DNA of 6,312 bases from an uncultured Gammaproteobacteria bacterium (GCA_937926265.1 CALAZS010000152.1:1-6312), one strand, 5' to 3'; positions 1-5,798 are shown, counted from the stretch's first letter. The notes: generated by a model not told the origin, from the sequence alone. Numbers and translations are program-made.

Positions 1-299
1 CCCTGTTTGATAGCCTCGGCAATTGGTTCCCCAACGTCAACCAAGTTAGCCCCCTTTTCCTGAAGACCTTTTTCAATACCTACCGATTCTGCCAGGTATT
101 TACAGAACATCGGAGACTCAACTTCATTCATCATATTAAACAGATCATTATCTTCTAAAAACAGCTTTTCACTTTCACCAAAGACCACAAACCTGACTTC
201 ATCAACCCAACCATACTTCAGAGCATTCACACCCCAAAGAATCCCTGGCTCTAACTTTGCCCTGTCTCCTGAAGCTAACCAAATTAGTACTTTTGACAT
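1..299 (-). CDS. DsrE/DsrF-like small protein, 3' part beyond window
   Basis: The reading frame starts with ATG at 299 and stays open to the window edge, so 99 residues are visible and the C-terminus is missing. The start is supported by AAGGA five bases upstream of the ATG. The protein opens with a hydrophobic strand (MSKVLIWLASGD), then has an alternating helix/strand pattern (DEVRFVVFGESEK) and ends with a GLQEKGANLVDVGEPIAEAI segment. This layout resembles the Rossmann-like DsrE/DsrF/YchN fold, whose members act in sulfur relay or are uncharacterised. One cysteine (C66, in SPMFCKYL) is visible, but I cannot say whether it is the sulfur-carrying cysteine of DsrE. It lies 90 bases downstream of the DUF533 gene in the same direction and may be cotranscribed with it. 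The family call rests on overall pattern, not on a diagnostic motif. Confidence 0.6.
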   Translation of the reverse strand, partial: MSKVLIWLASGDRAKLEPGILWGVNALKYGWVDEVRFVVFGESEKLFLEDNDLFNMMNEVESPMFCKYLAESVGIEKGLQEKGANLVDVGEPIAEAIKQ

Positions 300-389
300 G
301 ATTATCCTTATGATTTTTCTTGAAGATTTGGCCGTAGTTTTTCGATATGGCTTGAAACTTTACAGACATTCACACATGAGAAAAAGTTG

Positions 390-1094
390 TTAAAGCGAAT
401 TCTCAATTGTACTGTGAATTTCACTAACTAATGCTGGCTCAAGGTTCAAACGGGCAGCCAGCATCGTCAGGTAAGCCTGTTCGGCTGGCGTATCAACGTC
501 TATTGCCATAATCGAAGCCACATATATTTCAATTGCCTGTTCTTTTGACGCCGCTGCAGAAACCAGGCTGTCAATATCCAATGGCTGATTGAGTTGATCG
601 AAAAGAAAAGCCTTTTCATCATTGTCCAATTTTAATTCCTCGATCTTGGCAAAAATTGCCTGATGCTCTTTTCCATCTATCTGGCCATCAGATTTCGCTG
701 CTGCAATCATGGCACTGATCAACGTTGCACCAAAACTTTGGCTACCATTTTGCCCGTCAATCTGAAAAGCAGAATTTTCAGGAATTCGCATATCGTTAGA
801 AGTTTGAGCCTGGCCAGATGTATGAGTCGGGGCAGAGGATTGTTGGCCCGATTGATAGTTGTTATAAGCCTTGTAGGCCAATCCTGCCAGCAGGGCCATT
901 CCACCATAAGTTGCAGCTTTTTCTGCTACTTTACGACCTTTCTTGGACCCCAGAAGATAACCGCCTAATCCACCAATAGCCGCGCCTCCGGCAAGTGCGC
1001 CTGCATTATTACTGACATATGCCTTACCTTTCTGATAGGTATTCGCGGCATCCCCTCCCAGAAACTGGTTTATTAACGCATTTGCATCGAACAT
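390..1094 (-). CDS. YebE-like DUF533 / TerB-like membrane-associated protein
   Basis: This 234-residue protein resembles the DUF533 family, which includes E. coli YebE, an inner-membrane protein of unknown biochemical role reported as a Cpx envelope-stress target. Residues 31-50 form a glycine/alanine-rich hydrophobic stretch (AGALAGGAAIGGLGGYLLGS), followed by the family's basic patch KKGRK and a second hydrophobic segment around 63-75 ending in LAYKAYNNYQ. Residues 82-118 are a polar, Q/S/T-rich linker. Residues 121-230 look like a TerB-type all-helical domain with the acidic element SDGQIDGKE (135-143) and a second acidic turn, AIDVDTPAEQ (197-206). The ATG at 1094 has a GGAG six bases upstream. 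It is 99 bases downstream of the sodium-channel gene in the same direction. No Cpx box is evident in that gap. Confidence 0.8.
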   Translation of the reverse strand: MFDANALINQFLGGDAANTYQKGKAYVSNNAGALAGGAAIGGLGGYLLGSKKGRKVAEKAATYGGMALLAGLAYKAYNNYQSGQQSSAPTHTSGQAQTSNDMRIPENSAFQIDGQNGSQSFGATLISAMIAAAKSDGQIDGKEHQAIFAKIEELKLDNDEKAFLFDQLNQPLDIDSLVSAAASKEQAIEIYVASIMAIDVDTPAEQAYLTMLAARLNLEPALVSEIHSTIENSL

Positions 1095-1193
1095 GTATCA
1101 CTCCGTTAAAATGTCAAAATCAATATCGTTATGGAAAATTGACAATATTCATAAAAATTAGTTTCGGTTTTCACTAGAGATCATTCAATAAAA

Positions 1194-2024
1194 TCATTTG
1201 TTTTGAGACTCCAGGATAATTTGCTTTAACTGCAAAATCTCCTCTCTCAACTGACCAATTTCCTCCGTCATGCCAGTTTGAATCGTTACCTGGTTTTCTT
1301 TAACGGCATCAATCGTTTCCTGGTGTTCAGATTCACTGTATCTTTGCATCGCATTGACGATAATCGCGATGAAAAGATTCAACATGGTGAAGGTTGCCAC
1401 AAGAATAAATGGAATAAAGAATGCCCATGCATAAGGATACTGCTCCATCACCGGCCTAACTATTCCCATTGACCAGCTTTCCAGGGTCATAATCTGAAAC
1501 AGTGTATATAAAGATGCACCGAGAGAGCCAAACCATTCTGGATAAGTTTCAGCAAACAGATTCGTCGCTATCACAGCAAAAACATAATACAAAATAGCTA
1601 AAACCACAGCGATGGAGCCTAAACCCGGAATTGCGGCTAGAAGCGCCCCTACAACCCGGCGCATGGAAGGTACCATTGTCAATAACCGAAGCACACGTAA
1701 CACTCTCAATGCCCTTAACACAGCCAAAGGCCCTGAGGCAGGAATGAGCGCGATTGCCACTACAGAAAAATCAAAAATACTCCAGGGATCTTTCCAAAAT
1801 GCCATTCGATAAATGTAAATCCGTATCGCAATTTCCACGACAAAAATGGCAAGAATAATCTTGTCCAGGGTGATTAGATACGTCCCAACCTGGGACATAA
1901 TGACTTTAGAAGTTTCGAGTCCAAGAACTACAGCGTTGATTATTATCAAAGTAATAATAAAATTTTGTACAGATTTACTCTCGATTAATTCTTGCAGTCT
2001 TGTGTGAATATTAAGGTTACTCAT
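1194..2024 (-). CDS. single-domain voltage-gated sodium channel (NavBac family)
   Basis: This 276-residue inner-membrane protein has the six-segment layout of bacterial homotetrameric voltage-gated sodium channels. S1 lies near residues 21-36, S2 near 52-72 (with E64), S3 near 80-94 (with D85), and S4 carries four arginines every third residue (R104, R107, R110, R113). The pore has the selectivity filter TLESWSM (180-186), matching NavAb and NavMs, with E182 as the ring glutamate. S6 is near 199-226. The tail is a charged neck followed by a heptad-like coiled coil (about 254-275), as in NavMs, which holds the tetramer together. An upstream GTG at 2039 would add five residues, but GAGGA at 2031-2035 lies six bases before the ATG at 2024, so I use the ATG. 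It lies 77 bases downstream of the cyclase gene. Known family members affect sodium entry, pH homeostasis or motility; the role here is not shown. Confidence 0.93.
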   Translation of the reverse strand: MSNLNIHTRLQELIESKSVQNFIITLIIINAVVLGLETSKVIMSQVGTYLITLDKIILAIFVVEIAIRIYIYRMAFWKDPWSIFDFSVVAIALIPASGPLAVLRALRVLRVLRLLTMVPSMRRVVGALLAAIPGLGSIAVVLAILYYVFAVIATNLFAETYPEWFGSLGASLYTLFQIMTLESWSMGIVRPVMEQYPYAWAFFIPFILVATFTMLNLFIAIIVNAMQRYSESEHQETIDAVKENQVTIQTGMTEEIGQLREEILQLKQIILESQNK

Positions 2025-2030
2025 CGATAT

Positions 2031-2035
2031 TCCTC
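2031..2035 (-). promoter_or_regulatory. ribosome binding site fixing the sodium-channel start
   Basis: GAGGA on the minus strand lies six bases from the ATG at 2024. It would fall inside the coding region if the upstream GTG at 2039 were used, which argues for the shorter protein. Confidence 0.7.
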
Positions 2036-2076
2036 GCACATAAACTTGTAAGCGTCATACCCGTATAGTTTTTCCG

Positions 2077-2099
2077 GACTAAACTCAGAAAATTTAGTC
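2077..2099. other. hairpin just after the cyclase stop codon
   Basis: GACTAAA (2077-2083) and TTTAGTC (2093-2099) form a perfect seven-pair stem with a nine-base loop, beginning three bases past the cyclase stop. On the minus strand no T-tract follows, so it is not a good intrinsic terminator for the cyclase. It could be an mRNA 3'-end or processing structure between the cyclase and channel genes. Confidence 0.35.
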
Positions 2100-2101
2100 T
2101 G

Positions 2102-3388
2102 CTATTTTTCTTCCCATGAATAATAGCCCGGCCAGTTTAGATCAGGTTTTTTTGCAAGAGTGTCACAACGTTTTGCAAGATAGGCGGATACTCTTCCTGG
2201 AACATTAGCGAATTCCCGTGCTGCATCTGCAAAACCCCCGTTCAGATAAAGTGTTAAAGCATGCTCAAATGATGCTGTCTGTTGATCCTTTAACTCAGAA
2301 AGAGAATATAGCCGTTCAGGGCGGTTTCGCCCTTTAACCTGTGCATAGTCAATTTGAATACACTGCTTTGCTAATCCGGGCTCAAGTTGACGGTAAGAAT
2401 TTTCTGAAAGAATGATGTCGACCGGATAGTGTCGGGTAAGGCTCTCTAATCTTGCTGCCAGGTTAACTTCATCACCCAGCACGTTGTAACTGAAACGGTT
2501 CTTTGCACCAATTGCTCCTGTCACTACTGTTCCATAGTTAATTCCAGCGCCTATTTTAAAACAGGTTTCATTACGTAAACTTCGCTCTTTCAGAAGCAGG
2601 TTCATATTAGACTGGCAATCCAGGTAGCAATTGAAAGCGGCTGTTGCCGGGGCTTCTATAGGAACCGGGCAATTGAAAATTGCCAGTACCGCATCTCCAA
2701 TGAAATTAACAATGGTCCCCTGATATCTTTCAACCGATTCAATAACTATTCCCAGATGCTCGTTAAGAGCCTGTAGTAAATCGCGTGGTGGAATATTCTC
2801 AGCCGCAGAGGAAAATCCGCGAATATCAAAAAACAGAATGGCTGCATTATCGAGGCTGCCCTCCAGGAGCTGCTCGGGAGTATGCTGGTTGAGGATATGT
2901 TTCAGCACTTCTGAAGACACCGTCCTGGAAAGAATATCTTTGGCTTTCTGGATACTATCAAGTTGTAACAGCCTGACATCATGTGTACCGCGCATCTTTT
3001 CCACCATGTCGCGAATAAGCGCCCGCAACAAATTAGGATTGGCATCAACCACTTTTAGAAAAGACGCTGAATCAACTTTAATCACCTGCACATCCGTTTT
3101 GCACTTCACACTGGCTGTGCGCAACTGATTGGTAAGAACCCCCATTTCACCTAAAACACCACCCGAGCCCTGCAGATCAATCTGCCTGTCACCTTTTAAA
3201 ATTTCCACCTCACCAGAAAGCAGGAAGAAAATAGCATCGGAAACCTCACCTTCATGAACAAGAAAACTTTCAGCCGGAAGTTTATACTGTTTACCGCCAG
3301 CCAGGAGATCTTCAGTCTCCTGGTCGGAAAGTTTCGCCAAAAATGGATTCTTGTCAGGATCCAGGCTAAAAAGTTGTTTATTTAACAT
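2102..3388 (-). CDS. class III nucleotide cyclase with N-terminal cyclic-nucleotide-binding domain
   Basis: This 428-residue soluble protein joins two domains. Residues about 15-130 are a CAP/cNMP-binding domain (LVHEGEVSDAIFFLLSGEVEIL, then GEMGVLTNQLRTASV). A helical linker (about 130-170) leads to a class III adenylate/guanylate cyclase domain at about 180-365. The metal-binding aspartates are present (D188 in FFDIRGFS; D232 in FIGDAVLAIF), as are the transition-state Asn/Arg pair N309 and R313 (EVNLAAR). The two base-selecting positions are unusual: the usual Lys is N228 and the usual Asp/Thr is N302 (SYNVLG). The catalytic core therefore looks complete, but the substrate, ATP or another nucleotide, cannot be read from the sequence. 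Residues 372-428 form the short helical tail common in bacterial cyclases, with W419 near the end. The ATG at 3388 has only a weak Shine-Dalgarno (GAGAAG). The gene diverges from the cold-shock gene across a 640-base gap. Confidence 0.9.
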   Translation of the reverse strand: MLNKQLFSLDPDKNPFLAKLSDQETEDLLAGGKQYKLPAESFLVHEGEVSDAIFFLLSGEVEILKGDRQIDLQGSGGVLGEMGVLTNQLRTASVKCKTDVQVIKVDSASFLKVVDANPNLLRALIRDMVEKMRGTHDVRLLQLDSIQKAKDILSRTVSSEVLKHILNQHTPEQLLEGSLDNAAILFFDIRGFSSAAENIPPRDLLQALNEHLGIVIESVERYQGTIVNFIGDAVLAIFNCPVPIEAPATAAFNCYLDCQSNMNLLLKERSLRNETCFKIGAGINYGTVVTGAIGAKNRFSYNVLGDEVNLAARLESLTRHYPVDIILSENSYRQLEPGLAKQCIQIDYAQVKGRNRPERLYSLSELKDQQTASFEHALTLYLNGGFADAAREFANVPGRVSAYLAKRCDTLAKKPDLNWPGYYSWEEK

Positions 3389-3497
3389 GACTTCTCATCA
3401 GGCTCTCTTGCCATAAAAGGGAGTATCTTAAAGACTTTCTGAAACAAACTCTCAGTAATTAATTTAGTGCTAATTTGCTAATTGATTTTAGTCAGTT

Positions 3498-3532
3498 TTA
3501 TTCACATTTTCTGTGGATAACTTTGTGAATAA
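3498..3532. promoter_or_regulatory. cluster of three DnaA boxes
   Basis: TTATTCACA lies on the plus strand at 3498-3506, and TTATCCACA (the strongest consensus box) and TTATTCACA lie on the minus strand at 3512-3520 and 3524-3532. All three match TTATNCACA. The outer boxes belong to a perfect 11-bp inverted repeat (3496-3506 with 3524-3534). A fourth strict match, TTATGCACA, is at 3904-3912, and a relaxed one (TTTTGCACA, minus strand) at 3704-3712. A very AT-rich tract follows at about 3600-3645. Such clusters bind DnaA and occur at oriC, datA and DARS sites and in DnaA-controlled promoters. No oriC-associated gene is in view, so a regulatory or DARS-like role is more likely than an origin. 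Confidence 0.6.
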
Positions 3533-3765
3533 AATGCTAGTAAATCCATTTTAGATTGTAATTTATTGGGTTTCCGTTAAATTGTATAAAAACTGGGCAA
3601 TTATAATATTTTCTTTATTTATCATATATTTACAATACACTTCTAACAAAGACTACATCTTATGAAGCGTAACACACTGAATAAAATTCCTGCGAATTAT
3701 TTCTGTGCAAAAAAGACCAAAATGATGTTACTTGATAGCCAAAAAATCGGATTGTCTGTCAAGAT

Positions 3766-3789
3766 AAAATTCTCAAATTTGAGAATTTT
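3766..3789. repeat. perfect 24-bp palindrome
   Basis: AAAATTCTCAAA followed directly by its reverse complement forms a perfect 12+12 palindrome about 28 bases upstream of the proposed cold-shock -35 element. It could be a dimeric regulator's operator. As RNA it could act as a weak AT-rich terminator, since the plus strand reads five T's at its right end. I recognise no specific regulator. Confidence 0.55.
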
Positions 3790-3816
3790 TACAAGACTCT
3801 TATTTCATTGAAAATA

Positions 3817-4028
3817 TTGCACGCTTATCTTCCCTGCATATTTATTTTGACGTATTCCTGTATTAGGAATAACATGGTCAATGTTTGAAGTGCGACTTAC
3901 TATTTATGCACAGTTTCACGATGTCCTACCTTGTTGTAACTCGTTATAAATTTCATAAGTAAAAGCTACACATTTCATATCGTCAGCCTGAAAGGCTTTT
4001 ATTATTTTGAAAATATAAGGAGACTAAA
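3817..4028 (+). promoter_or_regulatory. cold-shock promoter and long structured 5' leader
   Basis: A plausible promoter is TTGCAC (3817-3822), a 16-base spacer and TATTTA (3839-3844). Just downstream, TTGACGTA (3847-3854) matches the start of the cspA cold box. A seven-pair hairpin follows (TATTCCT 3853-3859 with AGGAATA 3865-3871). Near the gene, CATATCGTCAGCCTGAAAGG has the ATATCG plus GCC-GAAAGGC layout of the E. coli cspA leader and can form an AGCCT/AGGCT hairpin. Length of about 175-180 bases is close to the E. coli leader. In cspA-type genes such leaders refold in the cold and control stability and translation. The -10 and transcript start are uncertain. Confidence 0.5.
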
Positions 4029-4235
4029 ATGTCTACATCTAAAGGTACTGTTAAATGGTTCAATGAAGCGAAAGGTTATGGTTTTATTGAACAGGAATCC
4101 GGCCCTGATGTTTTTGCCCATTTCCGTGCAATTAATGGTGATGGATTCAAAACACTTAAAGAAGGTCAGCAAGTAGAATTTACAGTGACTCAGGGAGCTA
4201 AAGGCCCCCAAGCTGAAAATATCACTCCGCTCTGA
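4029..4235 (+). CDS. cold-shock protein, CspA family
   Basis: This 68-residue protein is a single cold-shock domain of standard length, a five-stranded beta barrel that binds single-stranded RNA or DNA and melts RNA structure. The opening SKGTVKWFNEAKGYGFI contains W10, F11 and RNP1 (K15-G-Y-G-F-I20). RNP2 is VFAHF (28-32), with Ala where many members have Val. The ending AENITPL is typical of the family. AAGGAG (4017-4022) lies six bases before the ATG. The long leader with a cold-box-like element suggests cold-inducible or growth-phase control, but family paralogs differ and I cannot say which csp gene this is. It is monocistronic, with a strong terminator 25 bases after the stop. Confidence 0.93.
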   Translation: MSTSKGTVKWFNEAKGYGFIEQESGPDVFAHFRAINGDGFKTLKEGQQVEFTVTQGAKGPQAENITPL

Positions 4236-4260
4236 TTTCAGCTTCAGTAACGACTGATTA

Positions 4261-4287
4261 AAGCCCCACCTCTGTGGGGCTTTTTTT
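4261..4287 (+). terminator. intrinsic terminator of the cold-shock gene, probably bidirectional
   Basis: AAGCCCCAC (4261-4269) pairs with GTGGGGCTT (4274-4282) around a four-base loop, and seven T's run through 4281-4287. On the opposite strand the stem is followed by CTTTAATC, so it may also stop the convergent YaiI-family transcript, whose stop codon is at 4291. Confidence 0.92.
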
Positions 4288-4290
4288 ATT

Positions 4291-4740
4291 TCAGGGCTTG
4301 GCTTTTTGTAATATTCGATCAAGATGGTTTGCAAATTCCTGGCGATCAGACTGACTTAATGGAGGAGGACCTCCTGTCTGAACACCACTTGATCTCATCG
4401 TATCAAGAAAATCCCGCATATTTAATCGCTGCTTTATATTTTCTGTCGTAAAAAGCTCTCCGCGAGGTGCCAGTGCCAATGCGCCTTTATCAATAACTTC
4501 AGATGCAAGAGGAATATCACTGGTTATTACCAAATCACCTGATTGAACCCTTTTGACTATTTCATTATCTGCAACATCAAAACCAGCACTGACCCTTAGG
4601 GTTTTAATAAAACGCGATGGCGGAATGGAAATAGACTGGTTGGCAACCAAAGTTACCTCAGTCGCGGTACGCTCTGCTGCACGGAAAAGTATTTCCTTGA
4701 TCACAACAGGACAGGCATCTGCATCAACCCAAATATTCAT
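4291..4740 (-). CDS. yaiI: YaiI/YqxD family protein (UPF0178, DUF188)
   Basis: The 149-residue protein matches the YaiI/UPF0178 family along its whole length. It opens with MNIWVDADACPVVIKEILFR (acidic D6 and D8, C10), continues with VAN (32-34), FDVADNEIV (54-62), GDLVITSDIPLA (68-79), ALAPRG (89-94), and ends with GGPPPLSQSDRQEFANHLDR. The family has a PIN/NYN-like fold, which suggests nuclease-type metal binding, but its substrate and role are not established. The start at 4740 is fixed by the conserved N-terminus. No good Shine-Dalgarno is visible (the upstream sequence is GTGAATCAAAA), so translation may be weak or leader-dependent. It converges with the cold-shock gene and shares its terminator. 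Confidence 0.93.
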   Translation of the reverse strand: MNIWVDADACPVVIKEILFRAAERTATEVTLVANQSISIPPSRFIKTLRVSAGFDVADNEIVKRVQSGDLVITSDIPLASEVIDKGALALAPRGELFTTENIKQRLNMRDFLDTMRSSGVQTGGPPPLSQSDRQEFANHLDRILQKAKP

Positions 4741-4846
4741 TTTTGATTCACAATAATCCGGCTTCTATCAATACAGATAGCATTTTGAGACAGGTTCTTC
4801 AGGCCTGCAGCACAGGGGCACTTAGCAACTGGTTGAAATTAACCAG

Positions 4847-4867
4847 AAAACGTCGAACTTTGCGACG
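4847..4867 (-). terminator. weak intrinsic terminator after the CsrA-like gene
   Basis: Read on the minus strand, CGTCG pairs with CGACG around a seven-base loop and four T's follow, nine bases past the stop codon. A second hairpin (CTGGTT/AACCAG, 4829-4846) follows without a T-tract. Stem and T-run are both short, so some readthrough toward yaiI is possible. Confidence 0.45.
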
Positions 4868-4875
4868 CTCACCAC

Positions 4876-5052
4876 CTAATCTACATACTCCAACTGCGTG
4901 AAATTATGTGTAATGCGAATTTCTTCGTCAGCCTGAACATCAAGTTTGGCAGCGGTTGATTCTTCATCAATTTCGCTTAATTTGATAATAACTTTATGGT
5001 TATCAAGTTTAATCACTATGGATTCATCTTCCCGTCTTTTTAAAGTAATCAT
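4876..5052 (-). CDS. divergent CsrA/RsmA-like RNA-binding protein, 58 aa
   Basis: The reading frame encodes 58 residues, close to the 61 of E. coli CsrA. The N-terminus MITLKRREDESIVI aligns with CsrA MLILTRRVGETLMI, keeping L4, R6, R7 and the acidic-Ser/Thr turn. The next part alternates as beta strands (KVIIKLSEID; AAKLDVQADEEIRI), like CsrA VTVTVLGVK and VRIGVNAPKEVSV. CsrA dimers bind ANGGA sites in mRNA leaders and repress or activate translation. The RNA-contacting R44 of E. coli CsrA aligns with a histidine here (ITHN), and the tail FTQLEYVD is short, so RNA affinity or specificity may differ. AAGGGA lies six bases before the ATG, which supports real translation. A Fur-like palindrome lies about 50 bases upstream and a weak terminator downstream. 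It could be a structural mimic or accessory CsrA paralog; a main CsrA elsewhere is expected. Confidence 0.7.
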   Translation of the reverse strand: MITLKRREDESIVIKLDNHKVIIKLSEIDEESTAAKLDVQADEEIRITHNFTQLEYVD

Positions 5053-5102
5053 TTTGAGTCCCTTAGAGTTTCAGTAGCCATATTACAAATTAGAATGAAT
5101 TA

Positions 5103-5119
5103 TTAATAATGATTATTAA
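5103..5119. promoter_or_regulatory. perfect 17-base palindrome resembling a Fur box
   Basis: TTAATAAT-G-ATTATTAA is a perfect 8-1-8 palindrome. Its core TAATAATnATTATTA matches the 7-1-7 Fur consensus TGATAATnATTATCA at 12 of 14 positions, with symmetric G-to-A and C-to-T differences. It lies 51 bases upstream of the CsrA-like start codon, where a promoter would be. Because the area is AT-rich, chance or another AT-preferring regulator is possible. Confidence 0.35.
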
Positions 5120-5217
5120 AAAACACACCTAACACACTGTATATAATAGCCAAACTCACTCCAATTTCTATTGATTTCCATCAAAAAGTGAAAAATAAAA
5201 CCGGATTCCAAACTGGA

Positions 5218-5412
5218 TCACCTGACAATATGGATATTACGGTAACCCCAGAAATGGAGTTGATGCTCTATTCTTTGTTCACTAACCCAAAGGGTTCTGA
5301 TGTCACATCTGCCATGATGCTCGCCGGTGGCATCTGTGTAATCGAATTCGACACAAACTGAGCGGCTTATACAATCAAGAAGCCAATTGAGAAGTTTATT
5401 TAATAGATTCAT
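5218..5412 (-). CDS. small protein of unknown function, 64 aa
   Basis: I do not recognise this protein. An upstream TTG at 5454 would add 14 residues, but a perfect AGGAGG (5419-5424) lies six bases before the ATG at 5412, so I use the ATG. Residues 1-15 (MNLLNKLLNWLLDCI) look like an amphipathic or membrane-surface helix. Residues 19-64 look like successive beta strands (SVCVEFDY, a TDATGEHHG turn, RCDIRTLWVS, RIEHQLHFWGY, RNIHIVR). Two cysteines (C14, C20) and C36 are present. It shares orientation with the CsrA-like gene, whose start is 165 bases downstream. A T-rich run on the minus strand after its stop could end transcription, but the stem before it is poor. Confidence 0.6.
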   Translation of the reverse strand: MNLLNKLLNWLLDCISRSVCVEFDYTDATGEHHGRCDIRTLWVSEQRIEHQLHFWGYRNIHIVR

Positions 5413-5418
5413 TTCAAA

Positions 5419-5424
5419 CCTCCT
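5419..5424 (-). promoter_or_regulatory. perfect Shine-Dalgarno deciding the start of the 64-aa gene
   Basis: AGGAGG on the minus strand, six bases before the ATG at 5412. It lies inside the longer TTG-started frame, so it argues for the shorter product. Confidence 0.75.
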
Positions 5425-5491
5425 GAGTGATGTCGGCAATTTTTGAACACTCAAGAGGTTAAATGCATCAGATATGCCAAATCAGCCACCT

Positions 5492-5523
5492 GGGGGACGG
5501 GGACAAAAAGGGGCACATAGGGG
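5492..5523 (+). repeat. G-rich tract with G-quadruplex pattern
   Basis: Four runs of four or more G's (5492-5496, 5499-5502, 5510-5513, 5520-5523) are separated by loops of 2, 7 and 6 bases, which satisfies a four-tetrad quadruplex pattern. The left part contains GGGGAC twice in tandem (5493-5504). It stands out sharply from the AT-rich surroundings. It lies about 80 bases upstream of the 64-aa gene's start, on that gene's template strand. Similar G-rich GGGGAC-type sequences occur near REP-associated elements in some bacteria, so a repeat remnant is an alternative. Confidence 0.5.
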
Positions 5524-5618
5524 AGTTATCCTGGGGTTGGAGAATTGAACAATTACTTCCTAAACAGAATAGGAAATAGAAAGAAAAAAACTATCGGCAG
5601 AGAGATATGACCTGAAAA

Positions 5619-5798
5619 TCAGGCGTAAACGTCAATCGTATTGCCTTCAGCTTTTGCTGCGGACTCCTCAACAGGCTGAACCTGTTCCTGAGGCTGCGAC
5701 TCTTTTACTTCATCTGTCTGCTTAGCATCAACAGCGTTACCTGTCTGAGCAGCACCGGTTGCGATTGCTGCGGATGAAACTGCGCCGGTAATATCCAT
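5619..5798 (-). CDS. small YjfB-like putative motility protein, 59 aa
   Basis: The 59-residue frame starts at ATG 5798 with AGGAG seven bases upstream. The ends resemble the small YjfB-type 'putative motility protein' family, which commonly starts with MDI/MDV and finishes with G-N-x-IDVYA-like residues: here MDITGAVSSAAIATG and EGNTIDVYA. The middle (27-50) is a low-complexity acidic Q/E/P/V-rich stretch and lacks the usual leucine-rich helix, so the family call is tentative. No signal peptide or membrane segment is visible. A sigma-28-like promoter directly upstream would place it in the late flagellar regulon and supports a motility link. It is on the minus strand upstream of the 64-aa gene, 206 bases away. 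Confidence 0.6.
   Translation of the reverse strand: MDITGAVSSAAIATGAAQTGNAVDAKQTDEVKESQPQEQVQPVEESAAKAEGNTIDVYA

Noticed and set aside
663..968. 101-codon plus-strand open frame and a minus-strand frame at 719-907
   Set aside because: Both overlap the DUF533 gene in other frames and show no ribosome site or family features.
1278..1812. Plus-strand open frames at 1278-1472 and 1612-1812
   Set aside because: Shadows opposite the sodium-channel gene, whose protein is clearly conserved.
2838..3128. 96-codon plus-strand open frame
   Set aside because: Shadow opposite the cyclase gene.
3662..3811. 49-codon plus-strand open frame in the DnaA-box/cold-shock intergenic region
   Set aside because: No Shine-Dalgarno, lysine-rich translation typical of AT-rich noncoding DNA, and it runs through the perfect palindrome.
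3389..4028. Chromosomal or plasmid replication origin
   Set aside because: DnaA boxes and an AT-rich tract are present, but there is no dnaA, dnaN, mnmG, mioC or rep gene and no clear unwinding repeats, so only a DnaA-binding cluster is claimed.
4002..4334. 110-codon minus-strand open frame opposite the cold-shock gene
   Set aside because: Antisense shadow of a clear cold-shock gene; it also crosses the strong terminator.
4553..4756. 67-codon plus-strand open frame
   Set aside because: Shadow opposite the YaiI-family gene.
5136..5155. LexA (SOS) box near the CsrA-like gene
   Set aside because: Only the CTGT half matches; the ACAG half is absent.
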